Notes: generated from the sequence alone by a model not told the origin. 24,170 nt of DNA from CAYTAP01 sp964435775 (GCA_964435775.1 CAYTAP010000057.1:1-24170), one strand, 5' to 3'; positions 1-8,358 are shown, counted from the stretch's first letter. Translations and numbers: made by a program.

Positions 1-17
1 GCTTGCGGCTCGTGGAT

Positions 18-84
18 GGATTTTCGATTTTTGATTGTCGATTTTGGATTGGAATCGAAAAAGCGCAAATCCAAAATCGGCAAT
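18..84. repeat. GATTTTN-heptamer palindromic repeat, copy A
   Basis: AT-rich block built from variants of a seven-base unit (GATTTTC, GATTTTT, GATTTTG) followed by roughly complementary units (AAATCC, AAAATCG), so the strand can fold back on itself. A second, better preserved copy lies at 8898-8963. It stands out from the GC-rich genes and carries no gene. The left window edge prevents saying what it separates. Confidence 0.75.
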
Positions 85-90
85 TCCTTC

Positions 91-118
91 ATCCTTCATC
101 CCTCATCCTTCATCCTTC
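91..118. repeat. tandem heptamer array (ATCCTTC)x4
   Basis: Four consecutive seven-base units, ATCCTTC, ATCCCTC, ATCCTTC, ATCCTTC, immediately after the palindromic block at 18-84. One base differs in the second unit. The same seven-base period recurs with different unit sequences at 4034-4053 and 4265-4299, so the period is shared while the sequence is not. Confidence 0.8.
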
Positions 119-168
119 CCGGTCCGTCCGTCGCTGACGCTTCCGGCTCGTGGCGGGGTCATTCCCCC

Positions 169-1242
169 TCACGTCATCCGGTCATGGATCCAGCTGAAGC
201 GCGTGGGGGGCTGGTTGCGGGCATCTTCGGCGATGGCGTCGGCGAGGGTGGCGAGGCGCTCGGGCTGGGCGCAGAGGAACTCCTGGGCGGCGGCGGCTTT
301 GCCGCTGACACTGAGTGACGCGATCTCCCACTTCTTCAGGAGAAACTCGATGATCTCGATGTAGTCGTGGACGGTGTAGACATTGAGCCGCTGGGCGACG
401 GCGGCGAAGTGTTCGAAGAGGTTGGGGTCTTTCCCATCGTACATGAGCCGGCCGGGCATGGCGATGACCCGGCGGAGCATGTCCCGCATGATGATCAGGG
501 CGTTGGCCGGATCGCGGCGGAAGACCTCGTGCATCATGCGGGTGTAGAAGAGGGCGTGGTGGGCCTCGTCGCCGGCGATCTTGGCGCAGATTCGGCTGAG
601 GTTGGCGTCGCCGCGCTTGAGGACCAGGCGCGCGACGTTGGCGTGGGAGATGCGGGTGGCGCGTTCCTGGAAGGCGGTGTAAATGAGGCCGGCGTAGGGA
701 TCGGGATAGGCGCGGGGGCTGAAGCCGCTCGCGATCAGGTGCTGGATCGTCACTTCGACCGCGCGCATATCGACCCGGCCGGTGAGGCGGAGGAAGGCAT
801 TGAGCAGATCACCGTGGCGATTTTCCTCGGCGTTCCAGCCGCGCATCCAGCGGGCCCAGGGTTCATCGCCGACGCCGGTGTGATCCTGGGCGATCAGGTT
901 GAGGGAGATCGCGTAGTTGGGAAGGGCTTCCTCGGTGACCATGTCGCCGACGAGGATGACGAGCAGATCGTCGCTCAAGGCGGCGGCGGGTTCGCGGAAA
1001 CTTTGCACCTGCTCGCGCCAGTTTTCGGCCGTGAGATCGGGGAGATAGTCGGTGGGTTGCCAGGCTTTGTCGATCGGGGCGAGGAGGTTTAGATTTTCAG
1101 CCACGACATCATTGAGGCTGCTCAGGAGTTCCAGCTGGGCGAAGGTGCGGGATTCGGGGGGCGGCGTCTTTGACACAGAGGGATGGTACAGGAGCGATGA
1201 TGCCACTGATAGGTTGGGGGTTGAGATTTGACCTGTCGGCAT
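169..1242 (-). CDS. soluble acyl-ACP desaturase (ferritin-like di-iron)
   Basis: Predicted 357-residue acyl-[acyl-carrier-protein] desaturase, which introduces a cis double bond into an ACP-bound saturated acyl chain using O2 and reduced ferredoxin. The di-iron ligand pattern of the plant and actinobacterial family is visible: TEEALP (Glu104), AEENRHG (Glu140, His143), FQERAT (Glu193) and DEAHH (Glu226, His229). The frame stays open to 1503, but the upstream part is Pro/Arg-rich and crosses the hairpin at 1361-1386, so I place the start at the ATG at 1242. No clear Shine-Dalgarno precedes it. The gene is divergent from the receiver-domain gene across about 240 bp. It is cytoplasmic with no membrane segments, unlike membrane desaturases of the DesA/OLE1 type. 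Regiospecificity cannot be read from the sequence. Confidence 0.88.
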   Translation of the reverse strand: MPTGQISTPNLSVASSLLYHPSVSKTPPPESRTFAQLELLSSLNDVVAENLNLLAPIDKAWQPTDYLPDLTAENWREQVQSFREPAAALSDDLLVILVGDMVTEEALPNYAISLNLIAQDHTGVGDEPWARWMRGWNAEENRHGDLLNAFLRLTGRVDMRAVEVTIQHLIASGFSPRAYPDPYAGLIYTAFQERATRISHANVARLVLKRGDANLSRICAKIAGDEAHHALFYTRMMHEVFRRDPANALIIMRDMLRRVIAMPGRLMYDGKDPNLFEHFAAVAQRLNVYTVHDYIEIIEFLLKKWEIASLSVSGKAAAAQEFLCAQPERLATLADAIAEDARNQPPTRFSWIHDRMT

Positions 1243-1360
1243 GATCCCGCGTGATGCGGATGGGGCATGGTCATCATTTGTGGTTTGGGATGTGGCAACG
1301 GGGGAAATTGGAGGGCGTTGCTCCCGCAACGCCGTGGCGTCGCGGAACCCCCTCCCCAAC

Positions 1361-1386
1361 CCTCCCCCGCGAGTACGCGGGGGAGG
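1361..1386. repeat. 11-bp GC-rich perfect hairpin
   Basis: CCTCCCCCGCG and its exact reverse complement flank the four-base loop AGTA. The hairpin is preceded by a C-rich run at 1348-1360 that resembles its left arm. It lies between the divergent desaturase and receiver genes and has no T tract, so it is more likely a dispersed intergenic repeat than a terminator. Confidence 0.7.
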
Positions 1387-1414
1387 GAGTAAGATCGCAA
1401 ATGCGCTTGCCCTG

Positions 1415-1475
1415 ATGCGCATGACGCATGCGGGAATTATGATTGCCGTAAATAATGTTTGACGCATATGATGCG
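1415..1475. promoter_or_regulatory. two small inverted repeats upstream of the receiver gene
   Basis: Two dyads share the half-site ATGCG/CGCAT: ATGCG-5 bp-CGCAT at 1415-1429 and CGCAT-3 bp-ATGCG at 1463-1475. The second ends six bases before the receiver-domain start codon. They could be operator sites for one of the divergent genes. Spacing and orientation differ between the two, and no convincing promoter hexamers could be placed, so this is tentative. Confidence 0.25.
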
Positions 1476-1480
1476 CGCCT

Positions 1481-1912
1481 ATGGCGTCTGGTGACGTGGA
1501 CACGATGCGGTCGGCGGCGTCTGGTCAATCGCGGATTTTGATCTGCGAGGATTCGACGATTGAGCGGATGGGGCTGGCGCATCTTCTTGGGCGCGCGGGA
1601 TACCAGGTGGAGGTGGCGGCGGATGGGGAGTCGGCGCTCTTGGGGATCAAAGAGGGATCGAGCGATCTGTTGCTGCTCGATTTGAACATGCCGGATATGG
1701 ATGGGTTTGAGGTGCTGGGGTATGTGCAGAAGCATCGGCCGGGGTTGGCGGTCATTTTGCTGAGCGGGATGGCGCTCGATGAGATTCAGGCGCGGATGAA
1801 CGGCTTGCCGAATCCGGAGCTGCCACCGCTCCTCATCAAGCCGTTTGATCCGGAGCAACTGCTGCAACTCGTGCCGCTGGTGCTGAGCGGGGAATTACGA
1901 GGCAAGCTGTAA
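1481..1912 (+). CDS. single-domain response regulator receiver (CheY-like)
   Basis: A 143-residue protein consisting of one REC domain with no output domain. Visible elements are the acidic pair Glu23/Asp24 (CEDS), the phospho-acceptor Asp67 in DLNMPDMDG, the switch Ser95 (LLSG) and the conserved Lys120-Pro121 (IKPF). Such stand-alone receivers act by protein-protein contact in phosphorelays or chemotaxis-like pathways. No histidine kinase is in the window, so the partner is unknown. The ATG at 1481 has no clear ribosome-binding site and the in-frame ATG at 1505 is a plausible alternative; neither changes the domain. The last 18 bases overlap the 3' end of the opposing uracil-DNA glycosylase gene. 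Confidence 0.9.
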   Translation: MASGDVDTMRSAASGQSRILICEDSTIERMGLAHLLGRAGYQVEVAADGESALLGIKEGSSDLLLLDLNMPDMDGFEVLGYVQKHRPGLAVILLSGMALDEIQARMNGLPNPELPPLLIKPFDPEQLLQLVPLVLSGELRGKL

Positions 1913-2704
1913 ACATAGCCGGATGACATCGTCGAACATCGCTTCGGTGAGGACGCCGGTGAAGGTGTTTTGCTGGCTGACGTGGTAGGAGCCGACGAGG
2001 GTGAGGTCGGGGGAGAGGGCATGGATCGCACCGTGGGCGAACTTGGGTTTGCGCGGCGGCGCGGGGCATCCATTGCGGCAAGCGATTTGAAGAATGGCAT
2101 CCCAGCCGATTTTGCCGAGGGCGAGGAGGACGCGTTTGCGCTTGAGCAAGGCCCATTCGCGGTCGAGGTACGTTGAGCATCGTTTGATCTCGATGGGGAG
2201 GGGCTTGTTGGCCGGTGGGGCGCAGCGGACGGTGGCGCTGATGTAGCAGTCGTGGAGGGTGAGGCCGTCGTCGCGGTGGATGCTGACGGGCTGGCTGGCC
2301 AGTCCGACGCGGTGAAGGGCGGCGAAGAGGAAGTCGCCGGAGCGGTCGCCGGTGAAGATTCGCCCGGTGCGGTTGGCGCCATGGGCGGCCGGGGCCAGGC
2401 CGATGATCCAGAGGCGGGCGTCGGGATCGCCGAAGCCGGGGATCGGTTTGCCCCAGTAGGTCCATTCGGCGAACGCGCGGCGCTTCACCCGCGCGACTTC
2501 CGTGCAGTATGTGCGGAGGCGCGGACACTTTTCGCAGGCGATGACATCGGCGTGAAGCTGTTCGAAGGAATCGGCTGACAGCGGAAGTTTGATCCGTTTG
2601 GAGGCGTTGTTTGCGGATTGTTTCACGGCGGGTTTATACTGCATTGGATGAAGAGCGCATGCAACCGGGAAGGACGGGAAGTTGATCCCGGTGCCCGGTG
2701 CCAT
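1895..2704 (-). CDS. family 5 uracil-DNA glycosylase (UDGb type)
   Basis: Predicted to excise uracil and related deaminated bases from DNA in base-excision repair. Four cysteines suited to a 4Fe-4S cluster are seen at 57, 60, 161 and 176 (CEKC near the N-terminus, later RCAPP and KRCST). Motif 1, GLAPAAHGANRTGRIFTGD (102-120), is typical of the UDGb/family-5 group, with Ala where other families have a catalytic polar residue. Motif 2 contains His241 (SYHVSQQNTF). The start is uncertain: the ATG at 2704 has GGAG 11 bases upstream but sits inside a hairpin, and the ATG at 2644 would give a 249-residue protein without loss of any domain. The gene converges on the receiver gene with an 18-bp overlap. 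Confidence 0.87.
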   Translation of the reverse strand: MAPGTGINFPSFPVACALHPMQYKPAVKQSANNASKRIKLPLSADSFEQLHADVIACEKCPRLRTYCTEVARVKRRAFAEWTYWGKPIPGFGDPDARLWIIGLAPAAHGANRTGRIFTGDRSGDFLFAALHRVGLASQPVSIHRDDGLTLHDCYISATVRCAPPANKPLPIEIKRCSTYLDREWALLKRKRVLLALGKIGWDAILQIACRNGCPAPPRKPKFAHGAIHALSPDLTLVGSYHVSQQNTFTGVLTEAMFDDVIRLCLQLAS

Positions 2705-2729
2705 CAGTCATGGTACTCCGTGACTGATG
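2702..2729. repeat. hairpin over the 5' end of the UDG gene
   Basis: CATCAGTCA and TGACTGATG form a nine-base-pair stem, extended inward by a G-T wobble and two G-C pairs around the loop TACT. It covers the upstream candidate start codon of the uracil-DNA glycosylase gene. It could limit initiation from that ATG or be a dispersed palindrome. No second copy was seen in the window. Confidence 0.65.
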
Positions 2730-2750
2730 CCATGCGCTTCGATCGAGTCG

Positions 2751-2805
2751 TAGGGGCGGCTTAAGCCGCCGTTTCGCGGGATATCGGCGGCTGAAGCCGC
2801 CCCTA
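2751..2805. repeat. REP-like palindrome, 21-bp arms
   Basis: Arms at 2751-2771 and 2785-2805 are reverse complements with a single mismatch. Each begins with TAGGGGCGGCTT (read outside in) and contains an inner GGCGGC/GCCGCC dyad. The loop is 13 bases. It lies between the divergent UDG and GH57 genes, about 75 bp before the GH57 start. Palindromes containing this core are, to my recollection, common dispersed elements in planctomycete genomes. Confidence 0.8.
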
Positions 2806-2881
2806 CCTCAGCGGCAAGAGGTGTGGCCGCGTGCGATGCGGGTGAGTATGGTTCGACGCATGGGGGCAAAAGGACATCGGC

Positions 2882-4036
2882 ATGGCTTCGGTTTGCTTTT
2901 ACTTTCAGGTGCATCAACCTTATCGCCTGCGCCGCTACAGTGTGTTCGACACCGATCATCACTATTTCGACGACCACAAGAATGGGGAAATCTGCCGGAA
3001 GGTCGCGCACAAGTGTTATCTCCCGGCCAATCGCGTGCTGCTGGAGACGATCCGGATGCACGAGGGGCGGTTTCGCATCGCCTATTCGATCACCGGCGTC
3101 GCGCTCGAACAGTTTCAAAAATACGCCCCGGAAGTGCTCGACACCTTTCATCAACTGAATGAGACCGGATGTGTCGAGTTCCTGGATGAGACGTATTACC
3201 ACAGTTTGGCGTTTTTGTATTCGCGGGAGGAGTTCCGGGCGCAGATCGAGCATCACCGCAGGATCATGAAGGAATGGTTCGGGCAGGAACCGCGGGTGTT
3301 TCGCAACACCGAGCTCATTTACAACAATGACCTGGCGCACTTCATCAGCCACATGGGGTATGACGCGATCATCACCGAGGGGGCCGACCATATCCTGGGG
3401 TATCGGAGCCCGAATTACGTCTATCGCCCGCCGCATGCGCCGCGATTGAAGCTGCTGCTCAAGAATTATCGATTGAGCGATGACATCGCGTTTCGATTTT
3501 CCAATCGGTCATGGGAACAATGGCCGCTGACGGCCGAGAAATACGCCGGCTGGGTCAACCAGATCAACGGCAACGGGTACATCTGCAATTTGTTCATGGA
3601 CTNNNNNNNNNNTACGGGGATCTTTGATTTCATGAAGTACCTGCCCGGCGCGGTGATGAAGTATCGGGACAATAACTTCCTGACGCCCAGTCAGGTGATC
3701 GATCAGTATGATGCCGTTGGGGAGATCGACGTGCCGCACATGATTTCATGGGCCGACACCGAGCGCGATCTCAGCGCGTGGCTGGGGAATGCGATGCAGA
3801 GCAACGCGCTGCATGAGCTGTACAAACTCGAGGGGGCGCTGAAGGAGAAGGGGGATGAGGAACTGCTGACGGACTGGCGAAAGCTGACGACGAGCGATCA
3901 TTTTTACTACATGTGTACGAAGTATTGGGCGGATGGGGACGTGCATAAATACTTCTCGCCGTACGAAAGCCCGTACGACAGCTACATCAATTTCATGAAC
4001 GTGCTGGACAATGTGCAGACGCGGCTGAGGCAGTAG
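2882..4036 (+). CDS. glycoside hydrolase family 57, alpha-amylase-like (gap inside)
   Basis: GH57 enzymes cleave or transfer alpha-glucan chains with retention. Region 1 is seen as HQP (residues 11-13), the probable nucleophile Glu144 lies in FRNTELIYNN, and the probable acid/base Asp240 ends CNLFMD. Directly after Asp240 an assembly gap of ten Ns interrupts the gene, where related proteins usually read on as YETFGE. The first base after Asp240 is T, consistent with Tyr. The frame is kept across the gap, but the visible spacer (four codons) looks short, so some codons are probably missing from the assembly. AGGA lies upstream of the ATG. There is no signal peptide, so a cytoplasmic role in glycogen turnover alongside the phosphorylase at 13394-15964 is likely. 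The stop codon TAG is also the first triplet of a heptamer repeat array. Confidence 0.88.
   Translation: MASVCFYFQVHQPYRLRRYSVFDTDHHYFDDHKNGEICRKVAHKCYLPANRVLLETIRMHEGRFRIAYSITGVALEQFQKYAPEVLDTFHQLNETGCVEFLDETYYHSLAFLYSREEFRAQIEHHRRIMKEWFGQEPRVFRNTELIYNNDLAHFISHMGYDAIITEGADHILGYRSPNYVYRPPHAPRLKLLLKNYRLSDDIAFRFSNRSWEQWPLTAEKYAGWVNQINGNGYICNLFMDXXXXTGIFDFMKYLPGAVMKYRDNNFLTPSQVIDQYDAVGEIDVPHMISWADTERDLSAWLGNAMQSNALHELYKLEGALKEKGDEELLTDWRKLTTSDHFYYMCTKYWADGDVHKYFSPYESPYDSYINFMNVLDNVQTRLRQ
3603..3612. other. assembly gap (10 N) in GH57 catalytic region
   Basis: Ten Ns immediately after the codon for the probable catalytic Asp240 of the GH57 gene. A second run of the same length at 5037-5046 suggests a placeholder length rather than a measured one. 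Confidence 0.95.
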
Positions 4037-4053
4037 GCGGTAGGCGGTAGGCC
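4034..4053. repeat. tandem heptamer (TAGGCGG) starting at a stop codon
   Basis: Two full TAGGCGG units followed by TAGGC. The first TAG is the stop codon of the GH57 gene, so the array abuts the coding sequence exactly. Its rough reverse complement appears at 4265-4299, making the two arrays the outer arms of a larger palindromic mosaic. Confidence 0.75.
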
Positions 4054-4093
4054 AAGGTTTTTCAATTCTGCGCGGAATCGAACGACAGAATCA

Positions 4094-4170
4094 AACCACA
4101 GATGAACACGGATAAACACGGATGGGAAAAACCCGCGTTTATCTGCGTTTATCTGAGTTCATCTGTGGTT
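4094..4170. repeat. long palindrome with 14-bp perfect outer arms
   Basis: AACCACAGATGAAC (4094-4107) and its reverse complement (4157-4170) enclose imperfectly complementary inner arms made of ten-base periodic units (GATAAACACG on the left, TTTATCTGCG on the right). Outside it, TTCAATTC (4061-4068) pairs with GAATTGAA (4201-4208), so it is nested inside a second inverted repeat. It lies between the convergent GH57 and P-type ATPase genes. Elements with this ACCACAGATGAACAC core are, as far as I recall, dispersed in many bacterial genomes. Confidence 0.8.
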
Positions 4171-4264
4171 CATTCGCTTGTGATATTGCGCAGCGACAGA
4201 GAATTGAATAACCCTGGGCGGTAGGCAGAAAGAGGTGTGTATTCACATACCGTCTGCAATCTTC

Positions 4265-4299
4265 TGCCTTCTGCCCACTGCCCACTTCCCACTGCCTAC
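4265..4299. repeat. tandem heptamer array, five units
   Basis: Five consecutive seven-base units: TGCCTTC, TGCCCAC, TGCCCAC, TTCCCAC, TGCCTAC. An eight-base inverted repeat AGGCAGAA/TTCTGCCT (4223-4230 and 4262-4269) joins it to the preceding sequence. The array ends 11 bases before the stop codon of the convergent ATPase gene. Confidence 0.8.
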
Positions 4300-4310
4300 T
4301 CTTGCGAAGA

Positions 4311-6257
4311 TCATTCCTTGAGGCGGATGCGGAGAAGTTTCACTGAATTGAGGAATACGAGCACATCCGGGCCGAGGTGAATGAGCGCGGCCTGGATCGG
4401 ACCGATCCAGCCGAGCAACGCCGCCGTGATGCCCAGCCCATGGACGACGCCGATTCCGAAAAAGAGATTTTCCTTGATCGTGCGGTACGCCCGGCGGGCG
4501 ATCGTGCGGGCGAGCACGATTTTGGTCAGATCGTCGGTCATGAGCGCGACATCGGCCGCCTCGATAGCGGCCTGGGTGCCGCCGACGCCCATCGCCACGC
4601 CGACGTCGGCCGTCGCCAGCGCCGGGGCGTCGTTGATGCCGTCGCCGACCATGGCGACTTTGTGGCCTTCCAGTTGAAGGGCACGGATGGCCGCGACTTT
4701 GTCTTCGGGCAATAGGTTCGCGTGGAGCTCGTCGATGCCGAGGGTATTGGCCACATCGGCGGCGGTGGAGGCGTTGTCGCCGGTCAGCATGACGATGCGG
4801 CGGACGCCGGTGGCGCGCAGGCGTGAGAGGGCATGGGCGGCTTCGGGGCGGATTTGATCTGCGAAATGGAGTGTGCCGATCAGCCGGCCGGCGTGGGCGA
4901 CGTAAACGTGGGTCTGGCCGGGCATGTCGTCAAGGGAGGGAGTATCGATGCCGTTCTCAAGCAACAACTTGTGCGTGCCGAGCAGGGTGGATTGTCCTTC
5001 CACGATGGCTTTGACGCCGCGTCCCTGGAGTGTTTGNNNNNNNNNNTCGGGGACGGGGATGCCTTGCTCGATGGCATGGCGGAGGACGGTCTGGGCGGGG
5101 GGGTGGCTGGAGCGTTGGTCGGCGGCGGCGGCGATGCGCAGGAGCGCTCGCTCATCCACCCCCTCCGCGGGGATGGCGGCGGTCAGGACCGGCTTGCCGG
5201 TGGTGAGGGTCCCGGTCTTGTCGAAGACGATGGTGTCCACCCTGGCGAGCAGTTCAAGGAAGATGCCCCCTTTGACGAGGACGCCGCCGCGGGCGGCGCG
5301 GGCGATGGCGGAGATCATGACCAGCGGCGTCGCCAGCCCCAGCTCGGCCGGCGAGGTGAAGATCAGGAGCGTGACGATCAGTCGGGTGTCGCGGGTGTAA
5401 AGATAAACCAAGCCCAGAAAGATCAACACGACCGGGATGAGCCAGGCGGCGACGCGGTCGGTCAACTTTTGAACGGGGGACTGGCGCTCCTGCGCGGCCT
5501 CGACAAGCTGGATGATGCGCGCGAAGGTCGTGTCCGCGCCCACTTTGCCGGTGCGAATATCGAGCGCGCCGCTTTCAAGCACCGTTCCGGCGAAGACGCC
5601 GTCGCCGGACGCCTTGTCGAGCGGCATGCTTTCGCCGGTGATGGGGGCCTGGTTGACCGACCCGGCGCCCTGGATCACAGCGCCATCGACGGGGATTTTC
5701 TCACCCGCCCGGACGAGGACGATTTGCCCGGCCTGAAGATCGGTGATCGACACGACCCGTTGAACGCCCGCTTCGAGGATTGTTGCGGTTTGAGGCACGG
5801 TGCCGATCAGGCGCGCGATGGAGGCGCGGGCGCGGTCGGTGTTGATCTCCGCGATGAACTCGGCGATCAGGATGATCACCATGATGACCGCGCCGGCGGT
5901 GGTTTCGCCGGTTGCCAGCGCGATGATCGTGGCGAGGCTGACGAAGATTTCCGTGCCGATCTTGCGATGTTTGAGCAGGTCGATGAGCCCGATCTTGATC
6001 AGGGGATAGAGCCCGATGACGACCGCGACGAATAGCACCCACTGGGGGACCAGCGATTGCCAGTAGAGCAGGGTGATGAAGCCGGTGCCGGCGATGCGCG
6101 ACAATTCCAGCCAGCGGTGGGGGGTCATCGTCGCCCGCAGCATCCGCACGGTGGCGTCGGGGAACTTCAACGGATCATTGGCGGCCGGAGCACGGCGGGG
6201 CGTTGCCTTCGTGGTGTTGGCGAGCTTGGACGCGGTATCGGCGATGTTGCCCTGCAT
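4311..6257 (-). CDS. P1B-type (heavy-metal) P-type ATPase lacking cysteines
   Basis: A 648-residue membrane ATPase of the heavy-metal translocating family. Seen in order: an N-terminal extension without a metal-binding domain, TM pairs near 57-90 and 100-135, actuator TGES (207-210), TM segments near 272-310, DKTGT with phospho-acceptor Asp346, nucleotide-domain SHPP (His385), GDGINDAP (538-545) and two final TM helices. The P1B hallmark CPC/CPH/SPC in the sixth TM helix is replaced by SPAELGLATP (302-311), and I find no cysteine anywhere in the visible protein. The last helix carries HLGPDVLVFLNS. Metal specificity therefore cannot be assigned to P1B-1 to P1B-4 by motif. An N run falls between the His385 motif and the QTLQGRG segment. 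It lies 109 bp downstream of hslU on the same strand. No Shine-Dalgarno is evident at the ATG at 6257. Confidence 0.9.
   Translation of the reverse strand: MQGNIADTASKLANTTKATPRRAPAANDPLKFPDATVRMLRATMTPHRWLELSRIAGTGFITLLYWQSLVPQWVLFVAVVIGLYPLIKIGLIDLLKHRKIGTEIFVSLATIIALATGETTAGAVIMVIILIAEFIAEINTDRARASIARLIGTVPQTATILEAGVQRVVSITDLQAGQIVLVRAGEKIPVDGAVIQGAGSVNQAPITGESMPLDKASGDGVFAGTVLESGALDIRTGKVGADTTFARIIQLVEAAQERQSPVQKLTDRVAAWLIPVVLIFLGLVYLYTRDTRLIVTLLIFTSPAELGLATPLVMISAIARAARGGVLVKGGIFLELLARVDTIVFDKTGTLTTGKPVLTAAIPAEGVDERALLRIAAAADQRSSHPPAQTVLRHAIEQGIPVPXXXXQTLQGRGVKAIVEGQSTLLGTHKLLLENGIDTPSLDDMPGQTHVYVAHAGRLIGTLHFADQIRPEAAHALSRLRATGVRRIVMLTGDNASTAADVANTLGIDELHANLLPEDKVAAIRALQLEGHKVAMVGDGINDAPALATADVGVAMGVGGTQAAIEAADVALMTDDLTKIVLARTIARRAYRTIKENLFFGIGVVHGLGITAALLGWIGPIQAALIHLGPDVLVFLNSVKLLRIRLKE
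5037..5046. other. assembly gap (10 N) in P-type ATPase gene
   Basis: Ten Ns in the nucleotide-binding domain of the ATPase gene, between IPVP and QTLQGRG. The frame is open on both sides. The true number of missing bases is unknown. Confidence 0.95.
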
Positions 6258-6366
6258 CGTGCCATGAATCGTAGGTTGCGTTTGGGTGGCGTCCAGTGAT
6301 GGCGGCGGGGGGGCCGTCGTGTTCGAGTTGCGCGTGAATCATTGCGATGGAGGCAATATCCGGTCG

Positions 6367-7707
<1,341 letters not shown>

Positions 7708-7800
7708 TGGTTTGGTAACGTAACAACTTTTACCAGACGAGGCTGTTGTCGCGGTGGAGCGGCATTTTGTGCATCGGGCGCAATGATCGACGCCCGACTT

Positions 7801-8358
7801 TTAATTGCCATTGTCCGTTTCGGCGGCGATCCGGCTCTTGCAATCGCGAAACCAATGTCGCAACGGAACGATTTCTTCACGCTGGGTATCCGTCAGCGAA
7901 TCACGCAGTCGAGAAAAGGGACTGACGCTTATCTTCCATAGTCCATTCTGCTTGACCAGCCACAAAGGCTCCAGGTTACCCAAGGAAATTTTACCATCGG
8001 CGGAGACGTCTTCATTAAACAGCACAATCGCCAAGTGTTCGCCTTCTTTCGCATCCAGAGCGGCCACATCTCGTTTACCATCAGCCATTTGACGAGATGT
8101 TGAAGGCATTTCCCGATCAAAGTCCCTGCCCAATCCTCCCGGTGCCACCCAGACAAACTGCTTTGCAGCGTTTAAATCCTGCCGCCTTAGCGCATTGAAA
8201 AAATCCTGCACCACTTGCAATGCACCGGCAGGGGCCGTGGTGGGCGAAGTCGCGGCGGGTGCCGTGGAGGGTTTCGCGCTTGGCTCGGATGCCTGACATA
8301 AGACAGTGGCGCTCATCAAAACAACGACCAGCAGGATTGGCCGCAACGCATGCATCAT
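7801..8358 (-). CDS. small exported protein, NTF2-like, inside the hslVU cluster
   Basis: A 185-residue protein with an N-terminal signal peptide (positive start, hydrophobic core LLVVVLMSATVL, then a small-residue stretch around SEPSAKPS) and an Ala/Pro/Thr-rich linker to about residue 45. The remainder begins VVQDFFNALRRQDL and ends a strand with LWLVKQNGLWKIS, a pattern typical of NTF2-like/DUF4878-type folds. Six residues from the C-terminal region include one Cys (FRDCKS). Function is not known. Its ATG overlaps the hslV stop codon by four bases (ATGA), implying translational coupling to hslV even though the product should leave the cytoplasm. A second Met codon directly follows the first and could be the true start. 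Confidence 0.75.
   Translation of the reverse strand: MMHALRPILLVVVLMSATVLCQASEPSAKPSTAPAATSPTTAPAGALQVVQDFFNALRRQDLNAAKQFVWVAPGGLGRDFDREMPSTSRQMADGKRDVAALDAKEGEHLAIVLFNEDVSADGKISLGNLEPLWLVKQNGLWKISVSPFSRLRDSLTDTQREEIVPLRHWFRDCKSRIAAETDNGN

Noticed and set aside
367..1092. Long plus-strand open frame of 241 codons opposite the desaturase
   Set aside because: It is the antisense of a gene with recognisable catalytic motifs, and its composition (Gly, Val, Glu, Asp-rich) is typical of a GC-rich shadow frame.
4833..6035. 400-codon plus-strand open frame opposite the P-type ATPase
   Set aside because: It is Asp/Gly-rich, without recognisable motifs, and runs through the assembly gap on the antisense strand of a conserved ATPase.
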